Source: Polyangiaceae bacterium | Lineage (GTDB): Bacteria > Myxococcota_A > Polyangia > Polyangiales > Polyangiaceae | NCBI GenBank assembly: GCA_009780955.1 | Contig: WQZB01000025.1 | Location: 1-56,034 of the forward strand | Direction: 5' to 3' | Length of the DNA: 56,034 nucleotides | Shown here: piece by piece, positions 34,401 to 42,902 of the stretch | How positions within the stretch are numbered: position 1 is the stretch's first letter | Layout: the number at the start of each line of letters is the position of its first letter | The notes under the pieces: generated by a model | Database searches by the model: none | What the model was told of the DNA's origin: nothing | Seen by the model: the letters and a program-made list of their open reading frames with translations, nothing else | Program-made: the position numbers and the translations under genes

Positions 34401-34928
34401 TTCGCCGCGAATGACGCGCATGCCGCGTCCGCCGCCGCCCCAACTGGCCTTGAGCATCACCGGGTAGCCGATGCCGCCAGCTAGCTCCTTGCACCTATCC
34501 AGATCCTGCGGCAACGGCGGTGTGGCCGGCATCACCGGCACGCCCGCCGCCACCGCGGCGTTGCGCGCCGCGACCTTGTTGCCCAGGGTGCGCATGACCT
34601 CGGGGCGCGGGCCAACCCACTCGATGCCGGCGGCGATCACCGCCTCGGCAAAGTCCGGGTTCTCCGACAAAAAGCCGTAGCCAGGGTGAATGGCGTCCAC
34701 CTTGGCGGCGCGGGCGATGCGCAGAATGTCCTCGATGTCCAGATAGGCTTGCAAGGGCTTCTTGCCCTCGCCCACCTGATAGCTCTCGTCAGCCTTGGAA
34801 CGGTGCAGCGCCAGCCGGTCCTCGCGCGAGTAGATGGCGACGGTACGGATGTTCATCTCCGATGCGGCGCGCATCACGCGAATGGCGATTTCGGAGCGGT
34901 TGGCGATGAGCAAGGATTGGATGGGCAT
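31470..34928 (-). CDS. pyc: pyruvate carboxylase
   Basis: 1152 residues, the full single-chain length. Carboxylates pyruvate to oxaloacetate with ATP, bicarbonate and biotin. Domains in order: biotin carboxylase/ATP-grasp (residues 1 to about 450; HPGYGFLSENPDFAEA, WGGGGRGMRV, FIEVNPRIQVEHT), carboxyltransferase barrel (about 530-810; TTLRDAHQSLLATRMRT, FHTHDTSG), the PYC hinge, and the biotinyl domain at the C-terminus (EAMKMET with the biotinylated Lys). It follows dmpI by 60 bases on the same strand and is probably the last gene of the operon. It would refill the TCA cycle when phenol yields pyruvate and acetyl-CoA. The stop lies about 30 bases from the left junction of the block. Confidence 0.95.
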   Translation of the reverse strand: MPIQSLLIANRSEIAIRVMRAASEMNIRTVAIYSREDRLALHRSKADESYQVGEGKKPLQAYLDIEDILRIARAAKVDAIHPGYGFLSENPDFAEAVIAAGIEWVGPRPEVMRTLGNKVAARNAAVAAGVPVMPATPPLPQDLDRCKELAGGIGYPVMLKASWGGGGRGMRVIRGEAELSEALAAARREALAAFGNDEVYFEKLVQRARHVEVQILGDRHGNVVHLFERDCTVQRRNQKVVERAPAPYLDDAQRQALCDRAVHLMKAVSYTHAGTVEFLIDADSGQFYFIEVNPRIQVEHTVTELITGVDIVKAQLRISEGGRIGITEDEGASGVPAQEQIRLNGTALQCRITTEDPENGFLPDYGRLSVYRSPAGFGIRLDAGTAYGGAVITPYYDSLLVKVTAWAPTARETVQRMDRALREFRIRGVASNLRFLENVINHPDFVDGSVTTRFIDTTPELLEFTKRRDRGSKLLGFMADITVNGNPEMAGRKMPDLPFPTPVLPRVDLTAPIPFGTRDRFKELGAQKFAQWMLASKSVLMTDTTLRDAHQSLLATRMRTADMLPIAPFYARALPQLFSLECWGGATFDVAMRFLKEDPWQRLAQLRALIPNILLQMLLRGANGVGYTSYADNVVQFFVKQAATAGVDLFRVFDALNWVRNMRVSIDAVLEAGALCEGAICYTGDLFDPARGKYDLKYYVGIARELQQAGVHILAIKDMAGVCRPRAAAALVKALKEETGLPVHFHTHDTSGIAAASVLAAAEAGCDAVDGALDAMSGLTAQPNLSAMASALVGTGRDPDLSPHALHQASTYFEGVRRFYAPFESDIRAGTADVYRHEMPGGQYTNLRVQARAMGLEHRWTEVSQAYADVNQLFGDIVKVTPTSKVVGDMALMMVANDLTPAQVADPAHEVVFPESVVSLFKGELGFPPDGFPQALSRKVLKSQPPVAYRPGDQLPPVDLQAARARAAQAGGMTVDEMDDRQLASALMYPKVAADFHRHQQKHGDVSVLPTPTFFYGMKPGDEVALEIDAGKTLLVSLQTIHDEAGSAKVQFEMNGQSRMTSVARSGAADAAPREVADAGNPLHVGAPMPGAVVTVPVAAGQHLQAGATLLSLEAMKMETHLIAERDGVIERVLVNPGDRVQAKDLLIVWRA

Positions 34929-34988
34929 GGCAAATGTCCGTCGACTGCAAGACTGTGCAAGCCGGCTTCGAGGCTTTGAAACCGGGAG

Positions 34989-35180
34989 TCAGCGCCCCAG
35001 TTCTTTCGCGGTGACGCCCGCAATGCCCCAGCTGTCTTTGGGCACTTCCTGAATCCAGACGCGCACGTTGGCGATGGGCGCCCCGGTGGCCTCCACCAGC
35101 GCCTGGGTGACTTTTTCGATCACGGCTTTTTTCTGCTCGGAGTTGCGGCCTTCGATGAGATAAATTTGTGCGAATGGCAT
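34989..35180 (-). CDS. dmpI: 4-oxalocrotonate tautomerase
   Basis: 63 residues. After Met removal the catalytic Pro1 is exposed (PFAQIYLIEGR), and Arg residues of the active site lie in EGRNSEQKK and NVRVWIQEV. Converts 2-hydroxymuconate to 2-oxo-3-hexenedioate in the oxalocrotonate branch of the meta pathway; works as a hexamer. It lies 31 bases after dmpH and 60 before pyc. Confidence 0.93.
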   Translation of the reverse strand: MPFAQIYLIEGRNSEQKKAVIEKVTQALVEATGAPIANVRVWIQEVPKDSWGIAGVTAKELGR

Positions 35181-35211
35181 GAATGACCCCTTGTCTCTAT
35201 TTCAGATGAAG

Positions 35212-36000
35212 TCAGATGAAGCGCAGCGACACGCTGCCCATGCCCTGCGCATGCAGCGTGACTGCGTCACCCGCCGCGACGGCCACCGCTTCTGTAGCGC
35301 CGCCCGAGAGGATCAGGCTGCCGGCGGGGATTTCCTTGCCGCGCGCGCCCATGTGGTTGGCCAGCGCGGCAACTGCGGCCGCCGGATGGCCGAGCACGGA
35401 CGCGCCGGCGCCAAACGCGAGCGGCACGCCGTTTTTTTCAAGCACCAGGCCGACGGTGCGCATATCGAGCGCATCGGGCCGCAGCGCCCGCCCACCAACG
35501 ACGAAGCGCGCAGCCGAGGTGTTGTCGGCGACCACGCTTTTCGAATCGAACTTGAAGTCGCGGTAGCGGCTGTCGATGACCTCGATGCCGGGCAGCACGA
35601 AGTCGGTGGCGGCGAGCACCGCGCCGATATGGCAGCCCGGCCCTTTGAGCGCGCGCTTGAGCACGAAGGCGACTTCCGGTTCCACCTTGGGGTGGATGAG
35701 TTCCGAGGTTTTGACTGCGCCTCCCTCGAAGACGCTGAACGCATCGACGAGGAAGCCGAATACAGGCGTGTTCACGCCCATCTGGCGCATCTTGGCGTGC
35801 GAGGTCAAACCCGCCTTGAGGCCTACGACACGTGCGCCGCGCCCCAGTTTGCGCTGCAGGATGGCGTCTTGGATTGCGTAGGCATCGGCCCAGTCCATGT
35901 CCGGGTGCTGGTCGGTGATCTTGGGCGTGTCCTTGGCGCGCAGCTCGCAGTCCTCAAGGTGCTTGGCGAGTTGGTCAATGGTTGCTTTGTCGAGAGCCAT
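35212..36000 (-). CDS. dmpH: 4-oxalocrotonate decarboxylase
   Basis: 262 residues. Decarboxylates 2-oxo-3-hexenedioate to 2-hydroxypenta-2,4-dienoate using a divalent metal; in known systems it forms a complex with the hydratase DmpE, its paralogue. The metal site is in HPKVEPEVAFVLKR (E-x-E) and the conserved KAGLTSHAKMRQMGV segment is present. The start MALDKATID (36000) follows the dmpG stop by 14 bases; a start two codons beyond the MKGTP extension was rejected because it would overlap dmpG. Confidence 0.92.
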   Translation of the reverse strand: MALDKATIDQLAKHLEDCELRAKDTPKITDQHPDMDWADAYAIQDAILQRKLGRGARVVGLKAGLTSHAKMRQMGVNTPVFGFLVDAFSVFEGGAVKTSELIHPKVEPEVAFVLKRALKGPGCHIGAVLAATDFVLPGIEVIDSRYRDFKFDSKSVVADNTSAARFVVGGRALRPDALDMRTVGLVLEKNGVPLAFGAGASVLGHPAAAVAALANHMGARGKEIPAGSLILSGGATEAVAVAAGDAVTLHAQGMGSVSLRFI

Positions 36001-36014
36001 GGCTGGGGTCCCCT

Positions 36015-37058
36015 TCAATCGGTGGCGATGGTCTTCAGGCCGCGCTCGCGTGCCATCGTCAGCGCGGCGTCTTCGATCATATCTTCCTGACCGCCAACCA
36101 TGCCGCGCCGCCCCAGTTCAACCAGCAGGTCGCGCGCAGGGATGCCGTACTTCTTCTCGGCGCGCTTGGCAAACAGCAGGAATGAACCGTACACGCCCGC
36201 GTACCCCAAGGTCAGCGCGTCGCGGTCGATGCGAATCGGGAAATCCATGATGGGCACGACCAAGTCCTCGGCCACGTCCTGAATTTTCCAGACATCGACG
36301 CCTGTTTCGATACCCATGCGGTCGCACACCGCCACCAGCACCTCTATCGGCGTGTTGCCCGCGCCCGCGCCCAGGCCGGCTGCCGCAGCGTCGATGCGGT
36401 TCGCGCCCGCTTCAATGGCGGCAATCGAATTGGCGACGCCCATTGCCAGGTTGTGGTGGCCGTGAAAGCCCAGTTCGGTTTGAGGCTTTAAGGCTGCGCG
36501 CACGGCGGCGATGCGCTCGGTCACCTGCTCGGGCAGCAAGTAGCCCGCCGAGTCGGTGACGTAGACGCAGTTGGCGCCGTAGCCTTCCATCAGTTTGGCC
36601 TGTTTGACCAAGCCCTCGGCGCTGTTCATGTGCGCCATCATCAGGAATCCGACGGTGTCCATGTCCAGCTTGCGCGCCATCGTGATGTGCTGCTCGGAGA
36701 CGTCGGCCTCGGTGCAGTGGGTGGCCACGCGGATGGTGTGCACGCCCAAGCCGTGGGCCATTTCGAGGTGGTCGACGGTGCCGATGCCGGGGATCAGCAG
36801 CGCCGACACCTTGGCGCGCTTCATCAGCGGAATCACGGCGCCGAGGTACGCCTCGTCGCTGTGGGCTGGAAAGCCGTAGTTGATCGATGCGCCGCCTAGG
36901 CCGTCGCCATGGGTGACTTCGATCCGCGGCACGCCCGCTTCGTCCAGGCCTTTGGCGATGGCGCGCATCTGGTCGAGCGTCATCTGGTGGCGTTTTGGGT
37001 GCATGCCGTCACGTAGCGTCATGTCGTGGACGGTGATCTTCTTGCCCTTGCGTGTCAT
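36015..37058 (-). CDS. dmpG: 4-hydroxy-2-oxovalerate aldolase
   Basis: 347 residues. Cleaves 4-hydroxy-2-oxovalerate to pyruvate and acetaldehyde; a class II, Mn-dependent TIM barrel. Motifs: [15 protein letters not shown] (metal Asp and catalytic Arg/His) and [15 protein letters not shown] (metal His pair). The C-terminal helical domain docks to the dehydrogenase DmpF so that acetaldehyde is channelled. The start MTRKGKK leaves a 13-base gap to dmpF. Confidence 0.95.
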   Translation of the reverse strand: MTRKGKKITVHDMTLRDGMHPKRHQMTLDQMRAIAKGLDEAGVPRIEVTHGDGLGGASINYGFPAHSDEAYLGAVIPLMKRAKVSALLIPGIGTVDHLEMAHGLGVHTIRVATHCTEADVSEQHITMARKLDMDTVGFLMMAHMNSAEGLVKQAKLMEGYGANCVYVTDSAGYLLPEQVTERIAAVRAALKPQTELGFHGHHNLAMGVANSIAAIEAGANRIDAAAAGLGAGAGNTPIEVLVAVCDRMGIETGVDVWKIQDVAEDLVVPIMDFPIRIDRDALTLGYAGVYGSFLLFAKRAEKKYGIPARDLLVELGRRGMVGGQEDMIEDAALTMARERGLKTIATD

Positions 37059-37071
37059 GGTGCGGTTCCTT

Positions 37072-37989
37072 TCAAGCAACCATGGGTTGAAGTCGCAGGT
37101 TGCCGGCCAGAATTTCCTCGGCGAACATCTCGGCGGTGCGCGCAGCGGCAGCCGTTATGATGTCGAGGTTGCCGGCGTATTTGGGCAGGTAGTCACCCAA
37201 GCCCTCAACTTCTAAAAAGATGGAAACGCGATTGCCGTCGAATACCGGGCCATTGACCAGCTTGTAGCCAGGCACGTATTTTTTGACCTCGGCCATCATC
37301 TGCTGGATCGATTCAGCGATGCGCTTCTGATCGGGTTCGGTTTCGGTTAGACAATGCACGGTATCGCGCATGAACATCGGCGGTTCGGCGGGGTTGACGA
37401 TGATGATGGCCTTGCCCTTTTTTGCGCCGCCAACCTTCTCGATGGCGCCCGCCGTGGTGCGCGTGAACTCGTCGATGTTCTTGCGTGTGCCAGGGCCGAC
37501 GGAGCGGCTGGATACGGTGGCGATGATTTCGCCATAGGCCACCGGTTGCACGCGGCTGACCGCCGCCACCATCGGGATGGTGGCTTGGCCGCCGCAGGTG
37601 ACCATATTGACGTTCATCTCGCGCTTGCCCACGTGCGCGGCCAGGTTGACTGGCGGCACGCAATACGGGCCGATGGCCGCGGGTGTGAGGTCGATCATCA
37701 GCGCGCCCTGGGCGTTGACTTTGCGCGAGTTTTCAGCGTGTACATAGGCGCTGGTGGCGTCGAAAACGATCTGCACGCCATCGGCGCGCAGGTGCGGCAC
37801 CAGGCCATCGACGCCTTGGGCGGTGGTCTTGATGCCCATCTCCTTGGCGCGTTTGAGGCCGTCGGATTCGGGGTCGATGCCGACCATCCACACAGGCTCC
37901 AGCACCGGGCTGCGTTGTAGCTTGGCGAGCAGGTCGGTGCCGATGTTGCCGGGGCCGATCAGGGCGCATTTGATTTTTTTCTGGTTCAT
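37072..37989 (-). CDS. dmpF: acetaldehyde dehydrogenase (acylating)
   Basis: 305 residues. Oxidises acetaldehyde to acetyl-CoA with NAD and CoA. Rossmann motif [15 protein letters not shown] near the N-terminus; catalytic Cys in [14 protein letters not shown] near residue 130. Forms the channelling complex with DmpG. The start MNQKKIK is preceded by a gap of 24 bases to dmpE. Confidence 0.95.
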   Translation of the reverse strand: MNQKKIKCALIGPGNIGTDLLAKLQRSPVLEPVWMVGIDPESDGLKRAKEMGIKTTAQGVDGLVPHLRADGVQIVFDATSAYVHAENSRKVNAQGALMIDLTPAAIGPYCVPPVNLAAHVGKREMNVNMVTCGGQATIPMVAAVSRVQPVAYGEIIATVSSRSVGPGTRKNIDEFTRTTAGAIEKVGGAKKGKAIIIVNPAEPPMFMRDTVHCLTETEPDQKRIAESIQQMMAEVKKYVPGYKLVNGPVFDGNRVSIFLEVEGLGDYLPKYAGNLDIITAAAARTAEMFAEEILAGNLRLQPMVA

Positions 37990-38013
37990 GGTCCTGGTTC
38001 CTAAAGATCAGAT

Positions 38014-38796
38014 TCAGATAAAGCGTACAGAGCAGCCGCCAATACCCCCGATGCTCACGCGCAGGCTGTCGCCGGCCTGAACCGGAGCCATCGCTGCGAG
38101 CGAGCCGGACAGAATGACTTCGCCGGCTTCGAGCGAAATACCGCGCTGGCCGAGGGTGTTGGCAAGCCACGCCACGGCGTTCGCTGGATGCCCGAGCGCC
38201 GCCGCGCCCGCGCCGGTGGCGACGATCTCGCCGTTTTTTTCCAGCACCATGCCGCAGGTGCCCAAATCTACCTCGCGAGGATCGACCAAGCGGTCGCCAA
38301 GCACGAACACGCCGCAACTGGCGTTGTCGGCCACAGTGTCGGTGATCTTGATCTTCCAGTCGCGGATGCGAGAATCGACGATCTCGAAGCAGGTCATCAC
38401 GCCTTCGGTGGCAGCGAGCACGTCGGCAGCCGTCACGCCGGGGCCTTTTAGGGTTTGTTTGAGCACGAAGGCGATCTCGCCCTCGGCCTTGGGCTGGATC
38501 AGCGTGCTGGCGACAATCGCCTCGCCTTCGTTGTAGACCATGCCGTCGGTAAGCCAGCCGAAATCGGGCTGATACACGCCGAGCATGCTCATCACCGCCT
38601 GGCTGGTGACGCCGATCTTCTTGCCGACGACGCGCTCGCCAGCGGCCAGGCGGCGTGCAATCAAGCGCTGCTGGATGCTGTAGGCGTCGTCGATGGTGAT
38701 GCCGGGGTGTTGCTCGCTCAAGGGCGCAAGCGTGCGGCAGGCTTTGAGGGCGTCGTACAGCTCGTCGCCGAGTTTTTCGATGAGTTGGGGGTCCAT
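38014..38796 (-). CDS. dmpE: 2-hydroxypenta-2,4-dienoate hydratase
   Basis: 260 residues, fumarylacetoacetase-like fold shared with DmpH. Adds water to 2-hydroxypentadienoate to give 4-hydroxy-2-oxovalerate. The metal-binding E-x-E lies in QPKAEGEIAFVLKQ, and GKKIGVTSQAVMSMLGV is the family signature. It is 21 bases downstream of dmpD. Confidence 0.94.
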   Translation of the reverse strand: MDPQLIEKLGDELYDALKACRTLAPLSEQHPGITIDDAYSIQQRLIARRLAAGERVVGKKIGVTSQAVMSMLGVYQPDFGWLTDGMVYNEGEAIVASTLIQPKAEGEIAFVLKQTLKGPGVTAADVLAATEGVMTCFEIVDSRIRDWKIKITDTVADNASCGVFVLGDRLVDPREVDLGTCGMVLEKNGEIVATGAGAAALGHPANAVAWLANTLGQRGISLEAGEVILSGSLAAMAPVQAGDSLRVSIGGIGGCSVRFI

Positions 38797-38817
38797 GTTA
38801 TTTTCTCTGGGAACGGT

Positions 38818-39645
38818 TCAGAGGTCTTCGTCCAGGAAATCGCGCACCAGCCGCACGAAACGCGTATTGTGTTCGATCTGCGTCCAGTGGCCGCATTGGC
38901 CGAACACGTGAAGTTGGCTGCGTGCGATCCACTGCGCCATCGTGAGCGATGTGGACAGCGGAATCACCTGGTCATCGCGGCCATGCACCAGCAGCGTCTG
39001 GTGCGGCAACGCGCGGATGGCCGCCTCCGGGCTTGTCATGGCATCGACCCAACGCTGGCGCGGTGCGGGAAACATCGCGGCGTACGACGCCTGAAAGCCC
39101 GGGCGAATGCTGGCCTCATAACGCAGTTGGGCCAGCTCGTCGGTAACGAGCGTGCGGTCATATGCAAACACATCCATGATGCGGCGCATGTTTTCGAACG
39201 ACGGCGTGTAGCCCCACACCGCGTCCAGCCCAGGCGTAATCTCGAATGGTACGCCCACGCTGCCCATGAGCACCAGCCGCCGCACGCGCTGTGGCGCACG
39301 GATCGCCAGCGCGAGCGACAGCGCGCCGCCGAACGAGTTGCCAACGAGATCAGTGCGTTCGATATTGAGCGCGTCGAGCAGATCGAGTGCCTGCCGCAGC
39401 CAGCCTTCCATCGTATAGGTCATGCCGGGCACGCGCTCGGTAAAACCAAAGCCGGCCATGTCGGGTGCGATTACGCGTCGGGTTTTTGCGAACTCCGGCA
39501 GCACCGAGCGCCAGTTGGCCCAGGCGCTCACACCCGGCCCGGAGCCGTGGATGAACAGCACCGGTGCACCCGCGCCCGTGTCGTGGACATTGGTGTCGAA
39601 GCCGCCAGTGCGGACACTGCGCGCGATTTCCGAATTGCTCATCAT
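38818..39645 (-). CDS. dmpD: 2-hydroxymuconic semialdehyde hydrolase
   Basis: 275 residues, alpha/beta hydrolase fold. Hydrolyses the ring-cleavage product to 2-hydroxypentadienoate and formate. The oxyanion loop HGSGPGVSAWANW and nucleophile elbow GNSFGGALS (Ser) are visible, with Asp in LVHGRDDQVIP and His in FGQCGHWTQIEHN. This is the branch used for ketone products or in parallel with the DmpC route. It lies 7 bases from dmpC. Confidence 0.94.
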   Translation of the reverse strand: MMSNSEIARSVRTGGFDTNVHDTGAGAPVLFIHGSGPGVSAWANWRSVLPEFAKTRRVIAPDMAGFGFTERVPGMTYTMEGWLRQALDLLDALNIERTDLVGNSFGGALSLALAIRAPQRVRRLVLMGSVGVPFEITPGLDAVWGYTPSFENMRRIMDVFAYDRTLVTDELAQLRYEASIRPGFQASYAAMFPAPRQRWVDAMTSPEAAIRALPHQTLLVHGRDDQVIPLSTSLTMAQWIARSQLHVFGQCGHWTQIEHNTRFVRLVRDFLDEDL

Positions 39646-39651
39646 TGGAAT

Positions 39652-41112
39652 TCAAAACTTCAGCATCACGTTGCGTAACTCGGTATAGAATTCCAGCGAA
39701 TGCACACCGCCTTCGCGGCCAATGCCCGACTGCTTGGAGCCGCCAAAGGGCGTGCGCAAATCGCGCAGAAACCAGGTGTTGACCCAGCACAGGCCGACCT
39801 CGATCTGGTGCGCCAGGCGGTTGGCGCGCGCAATGTCCTGGGTGAACAGCGCCGTGGCCAGGCCGTAGCGGTTGGCGTTGACCTTGGCCAGCACTTCTTC
39901 CTCGGTATCGAAGGGGCTGATGTGGCAGCATGGGCCGAAGATTTCCTCCGTAACCACGGTTGCGGTTTCCGGCAGGCCGGTCCAGATGGTTGGTTGCACC
40001 CAAGAGCCGCCTTGTAATGGCGCGGGCATGTCGGGAATGCCGCCGCCGGTGACGATGGTGGCGCCCTCGTCCTTGGCGGTCTGGTAGAGGTGGAGGATTT
40101 TTTGCTGGTGTTCCTTGCTGATGACGGGACCGATCTTGGTCGCCTTGTCCATGGGGTGTCCGGGTGTCATGGCTTCGGCGCGCGCTTTGAGCGCATTGAC
40201 CAACTTGTCGAAGATCGGACGTTCGACGTACACCCGCTCTGTGCCCAGACAGACCTGGCCCGCGTTCTCGAAGCACGAGCGCGTGAGCGTGTCCACCGTG
40301 CCCTGGAAATCGCAGTCGGCGAAGACCACGGCGGCGTTCTTGCCGCCCATTTCGAGCGATACCGGGCGCACGCCATGGGCGGCGGCTTTCATGATGGCGC
40401 TGCCGGTTCGCGTTTCGCCGGTGAAGGTGATGCCATTCACATCCGGGTGGCTGGTGAGGAATTCACCTGCCGAATCGGGGCCAAAGCCGTGCACCACGTT
40501 ATAGACCCCGCGGGGCATTCCCACGGTGTTCATGACCTCGCCTAGCAACGTGGCCGTGGCCGGGGTTTCCTCCGAGGGCTTGACCACGACCGTGTTGCCA
40601 CAGGCCAGCGCCGGACCGACCTTCCAGGTCATGAGCAGCAGCGGCAAGTTCCAGGGGCAGATGACGGCGATGACGCCGCGCGGCACGCGCACGCCGTAGG
40701 ATAGGGCCGTTTTGCCATCCGGCGTGCGCATGTTGAACGACTCGGTGGCCGTGCTCTTGATGGTGTCGATGAAGATCTGGAAATTGGCCGCGCCGCGCGG
40801 AATGTCCAGGTGCGAGGCCAGGTGGTGCGGCTTGCCGGTGTCGGCGATCTCAGCCTGTACGAAATCGTCGAAGCGCCGGTTGATCTCGCCCGCCACCGCA
40901 TCCAGCAGCTTGCAGCGCTCGACCACCGAAATGCGCCCCCAGTCGCCTTTGAGAGCAGCTTTTGCCGCTGCGACCGCGGCGTTCACCTCGCCCTGTCCGG
41001 CTTCGTAGATGCGACCGATGATGCTGCCATCGACCGGATTAATATCGTCAAACGTTTTACCGCTGGCGTTCCTAACGCATTCGCCGTTGATGAAATTGAG
41101 AAATTCTTTCAT
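39652..41112 (-). CDS. dmpC: 2-hydroxymuconic semialdehyde dehydrogenase
   Basis: 486 residues of the aldehyde dehydrogenase superfamily. NAD-dependent oxidation of 2-hydroxymuconic semialdehyde to 2-hydroxymuconate. The catalytic Glu is in VSLEMGGKNAAVV, the catalytic Cys in ENAGQVCLGTERVYVE, and the cofactor segment is CPWNLPLLLMTWK. The start MKEFLNFING gives the family length and slightly overlaps the stop of the HbpS-like gene; the frame is open further upstream. Confidence 0.95.
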   Translation of the reverse strand: MKEFLNFINGECVRNASGKTFDDINPVDGSIIGRIYEAGQGEVNAAVAAAKAALKGDWGRISVVERCKLLDAVAGEINRRFDDFVQAEIADTGKPHHLASHLDIPRGAANFQIFIDTIKSTATESFNMRTPDGKTALSYGVRVPRGVIAVICPWNLPLLLMTWKVGPALACGNTVVVKPSEETPATATLLGEVMNTVGMPRGVYNVVHGFGPDSAGEFLTSHPDVNGITFTGETRTGSAIMKAAAHGVRPVSLEMGGKNAAVVFADCDFQGTVDTLTRSCFENAGQVCLGTERVYVERPIFDKLVNALKARAEAMTPGHPMDKATKIGPVISKEHQQKILHLYQTAKDEGATIVTGGGIPDMPAPLQGGSWVQPTIWTGLPETATVVTEEIFGPCCHISPFDTEEEVLAKVNANRYGLATALFTQDIARANRLAHQIEVGLCWVNTWFLRDLRTPFGGSKQSGIGREGGVHSLEFYTELRNVMLKF

Positions 41113-41546
41113 GTTGTTGTCGCTTCCAGCCCCAGCGCCGCCAGGGCGGCTCGGGCACATAGTTCATCCTGTTCGGCGGAACCACCGGATACGCCGACAC
41201 CACCAATGAGGACACCGGCCTCGCGTATTGGCAGGCCGCCGCTGAAGACCACATTGCGCGGGCGTTGCGGCATACCCAGGCGCAGCGCCTCATCGCCCTG
41301 CAGCGCGCCTAGCCACTGCGACGTGGCAAAGCCAAAGCCGGCGGCGGTGTAGGCTTTGTCGATGGCGATGTCCACCGAGTGCAGAAAGGCGCCCGGCATC
41401 CGCAGGAAGGCGGCGAGCACGCCCGAAGCGTCCGTCACCGCCGCATTGATGCGGATGCCCAGTTCCTGGGCCTTGGCGACCGCGGCGCACACCGCCGTGT
41501 TCGCCGCCTCCGCGGTGATGGCGCGTTGTTCTACGCTATGGGGCAT
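41109..41546 (-). CDS. HbpS/GlcG-family protein of the phenol operon
   Basis: 145 residues (ATG 41546; a TTG at 41555 overlapping the dmpB stop is also possible). DUF336 pattern: INAAVTDASGVLAAFLRMPG, SVDIAIDKAYTAAGFG and GGLPIREAGVLIGGVGVSGG. HbpS-like proteins can bind haem or act as small accessory proteins; the exact role in meta pathways is unsettled. Similar genes are known between ring-cleavage and dehydrogenase genes in some phenol and catechol clusters. It is absent from the classic dmp operon. Confidence 0.85.
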   Translation of the reverse strand: MPHSVEQRAITAEAANTAVCAAVAKAQELGIRINAAVTDASGVLAAFLRMPGAFLHSVDIAIDKAYTAAGFGFATSQWLGALQGDEALRLGMPQRPRNVVFSGGLPIREAGVLIGGVGVSGGSAEQDELCARAALAALGLEATTT

Positions 41547-41551
41547 GAGGC

Positions 41552-42478
41552 TCAAGTCACTACGCCAAGGAAGGCATCGTTGAGCTTGCGATCGTGATAG
41601 AAGATGCTACGGCCCACTTCCTCCCAACTCCACGTAATCGGGTGCATGTCAGGGTAATGGTCGTAGCCACCGGAGAAGGTTTCCAGCCGGTTGCCGCTGG
41701 GTTCGAAGAAGTAGATTGTCGTGCCCTGGGTGATGCCGTGGCGCGTGGGGCCCATGTCGATGGACACGCGGTTGATGCTCATGATGTCGGCCGCGCGCAG
41801 CACGCCTTCCCAGCTTTGCAACTGGAACGAGACATGGTGCAGCTTGTCGTCCTCGGCGTGGCGCACCATGGCGAGATCGTGCGCCTTGGCGCTGCACGTG
41901 AGCCAGACGGCCAGATCGGTCTTGCCGTCTTCCATCTTGACGCGCTCGACCAGCGTGAAGCCCAGCACCTCGGTGAACAGCTTGGTGCTGCCATCGAGAT
42001 CGGCGCCGTAGAGCAAGGCGTGATCCATGCGGATCGGGCGGATGCCGGGGCCGCTGAGCACGTCCACCTCGGGATCGTTGTAGCCCATGCCATTGCCCAC
42101 GTCCTTCTTCTCGGCGTAGAGCTCGATGGTGTGCCCCGTGGGAATCTTGAAGCGCACGCGCTCGCCGGTTCCCAGCAGTTCACCAGCGGGGATGCGTTCG
42201 GTCTTGACGCCGTAGGCATTCAACTTACGGTCGAAGTCTTCCAGCGTGGTCTTGTCCAGCACTTTGAAGGCGAAGAAGTCGATCCCCGCCTGGTCGGCCT
42301 GGCGTAGGATGATGGAGTTGTGGTCGCGTTCGGCGCGGGTCTTGAAGTAGGCGCGGCCTTGTTTGTCCCGGCCCATGGGGACGAGGCCCATGACGTCGGT
42401 GTACCATTTGACCGATTCTTCCAAGTCCAGCACACGAAGCTGTGCGTGTCCGGGGCGCAAGACGCCTGTCATTGCCAT
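41552..42478 (-). CDS. dmpB: catechol 2,3-dioxygenase
   Basis: 308 residues, extradiol type I with two vicinal-oxygen-chelate modules. Opens catechol to 2-hydroxymuconic semialdehyde using Fe(II). Iron ligands are recognisable: His in RMDHALLYG, His in DKLHHVSFQL, Glu in SGNRLETFSGGY. The start MAMTGVLRPGHAQLRVLDLE fits the family. It follows dmpQ, whose ferredoxin re-reduces oxidised iron. Confidence 0.96.
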   Translation of the reverse strand: MAMTGVLRPGHAQLRVLDLEESVKWYTDVMGLVPMGRDKQGRAYFKTRAERDHNSIILRQADQAGIDFFAFKVLDKTTLEDFDRKLNAYGVKTERIPAGELLGTGERVRFKIPTGHTIELYAEKKDVGNGMGYNDPEVDVLSGPGIRPIRMDHALLYGADLDGSTKLFTEVLGFTLVERVKMEDGKTDLAVWLTCSAKAHDLAMVRHAEDDKLHHVSFQLQSWEGVLRAADIMSINRVSIDMGPTRHGITQGTTIYFFEPSGNRLETFSGGYDHYPDMHPITWSWEEVGRSIFYHDRKLNDAFLGVVT

Positions 42479-42534
42479 GTTGGTGTGTCTCCTGTTTCAA
42501 GCAGTGGTGGGGGGAAAGCAAAGCGTCGCCGACG

Positions 42535-42864
42535 TTACAGCGCCGCCATAGCTGGCGAGTGGCATACGTTTTTCTTCATCGCGCCAACGATGCGGAGGCG
42601 CAAATCGCTGCTGGGGCGGATGCAGCACGAGAGCACGCAGCCGCTGGCTTCTTCTTCGGCGCTGACATGGGCTCGGCTCATCACCCGCTTGGTGAACTGG
42701 CCTTCAATGACTTGTACCTTACACACACCACAGCCGCCCCGACGGCAGCCCACAGGAATGCCCTTGCGGCCTAGCGCTTCCATGCCTTCGAGCACGGAGC
42801 GCTCTTGCAGGCATCGGTAGCTCTCGCATGTCTCGGCAATGGTGATGGTGCGGTAGCTCGCCAT
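42535..42864 (-). CDS. dmpQ: chloroplast-type [2Fe-2S] ferredoxin
   Basis: 109 residues. The cluster Cys residues are in GCRRGGCGVCK and a later Cys in SGCVLSCC. XylT/DmpQ-type ferredoxins reactivate catechol 2,3-dioxygenase after oxidative inactivation. It lies between the hydroxylase reductase and dmpB, as in known operons. Confidence 0.93.
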   Translation of the reverse strand: MASYRTITIAETCESYRCLQERSVLEGMEALGRKGIPVGCRRGGCGVCKVQVIEGQFTKRVMSRAHVSAEEEASGCVLSCCIRPSSDLRLRIVGAMKKNVCHSPAMAAL

Positions 42865-42902
42865 GTCTGTTCCTTCGTCTTGTTGTTCCTTCAGATTTTT
42901 CT

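Noticed and set aside
38455-39678. Plus-strand frame opposite dmpD and dmpE
   Set aside because: Antisense shadow of two well-recognised enzymes; no motif of its own.
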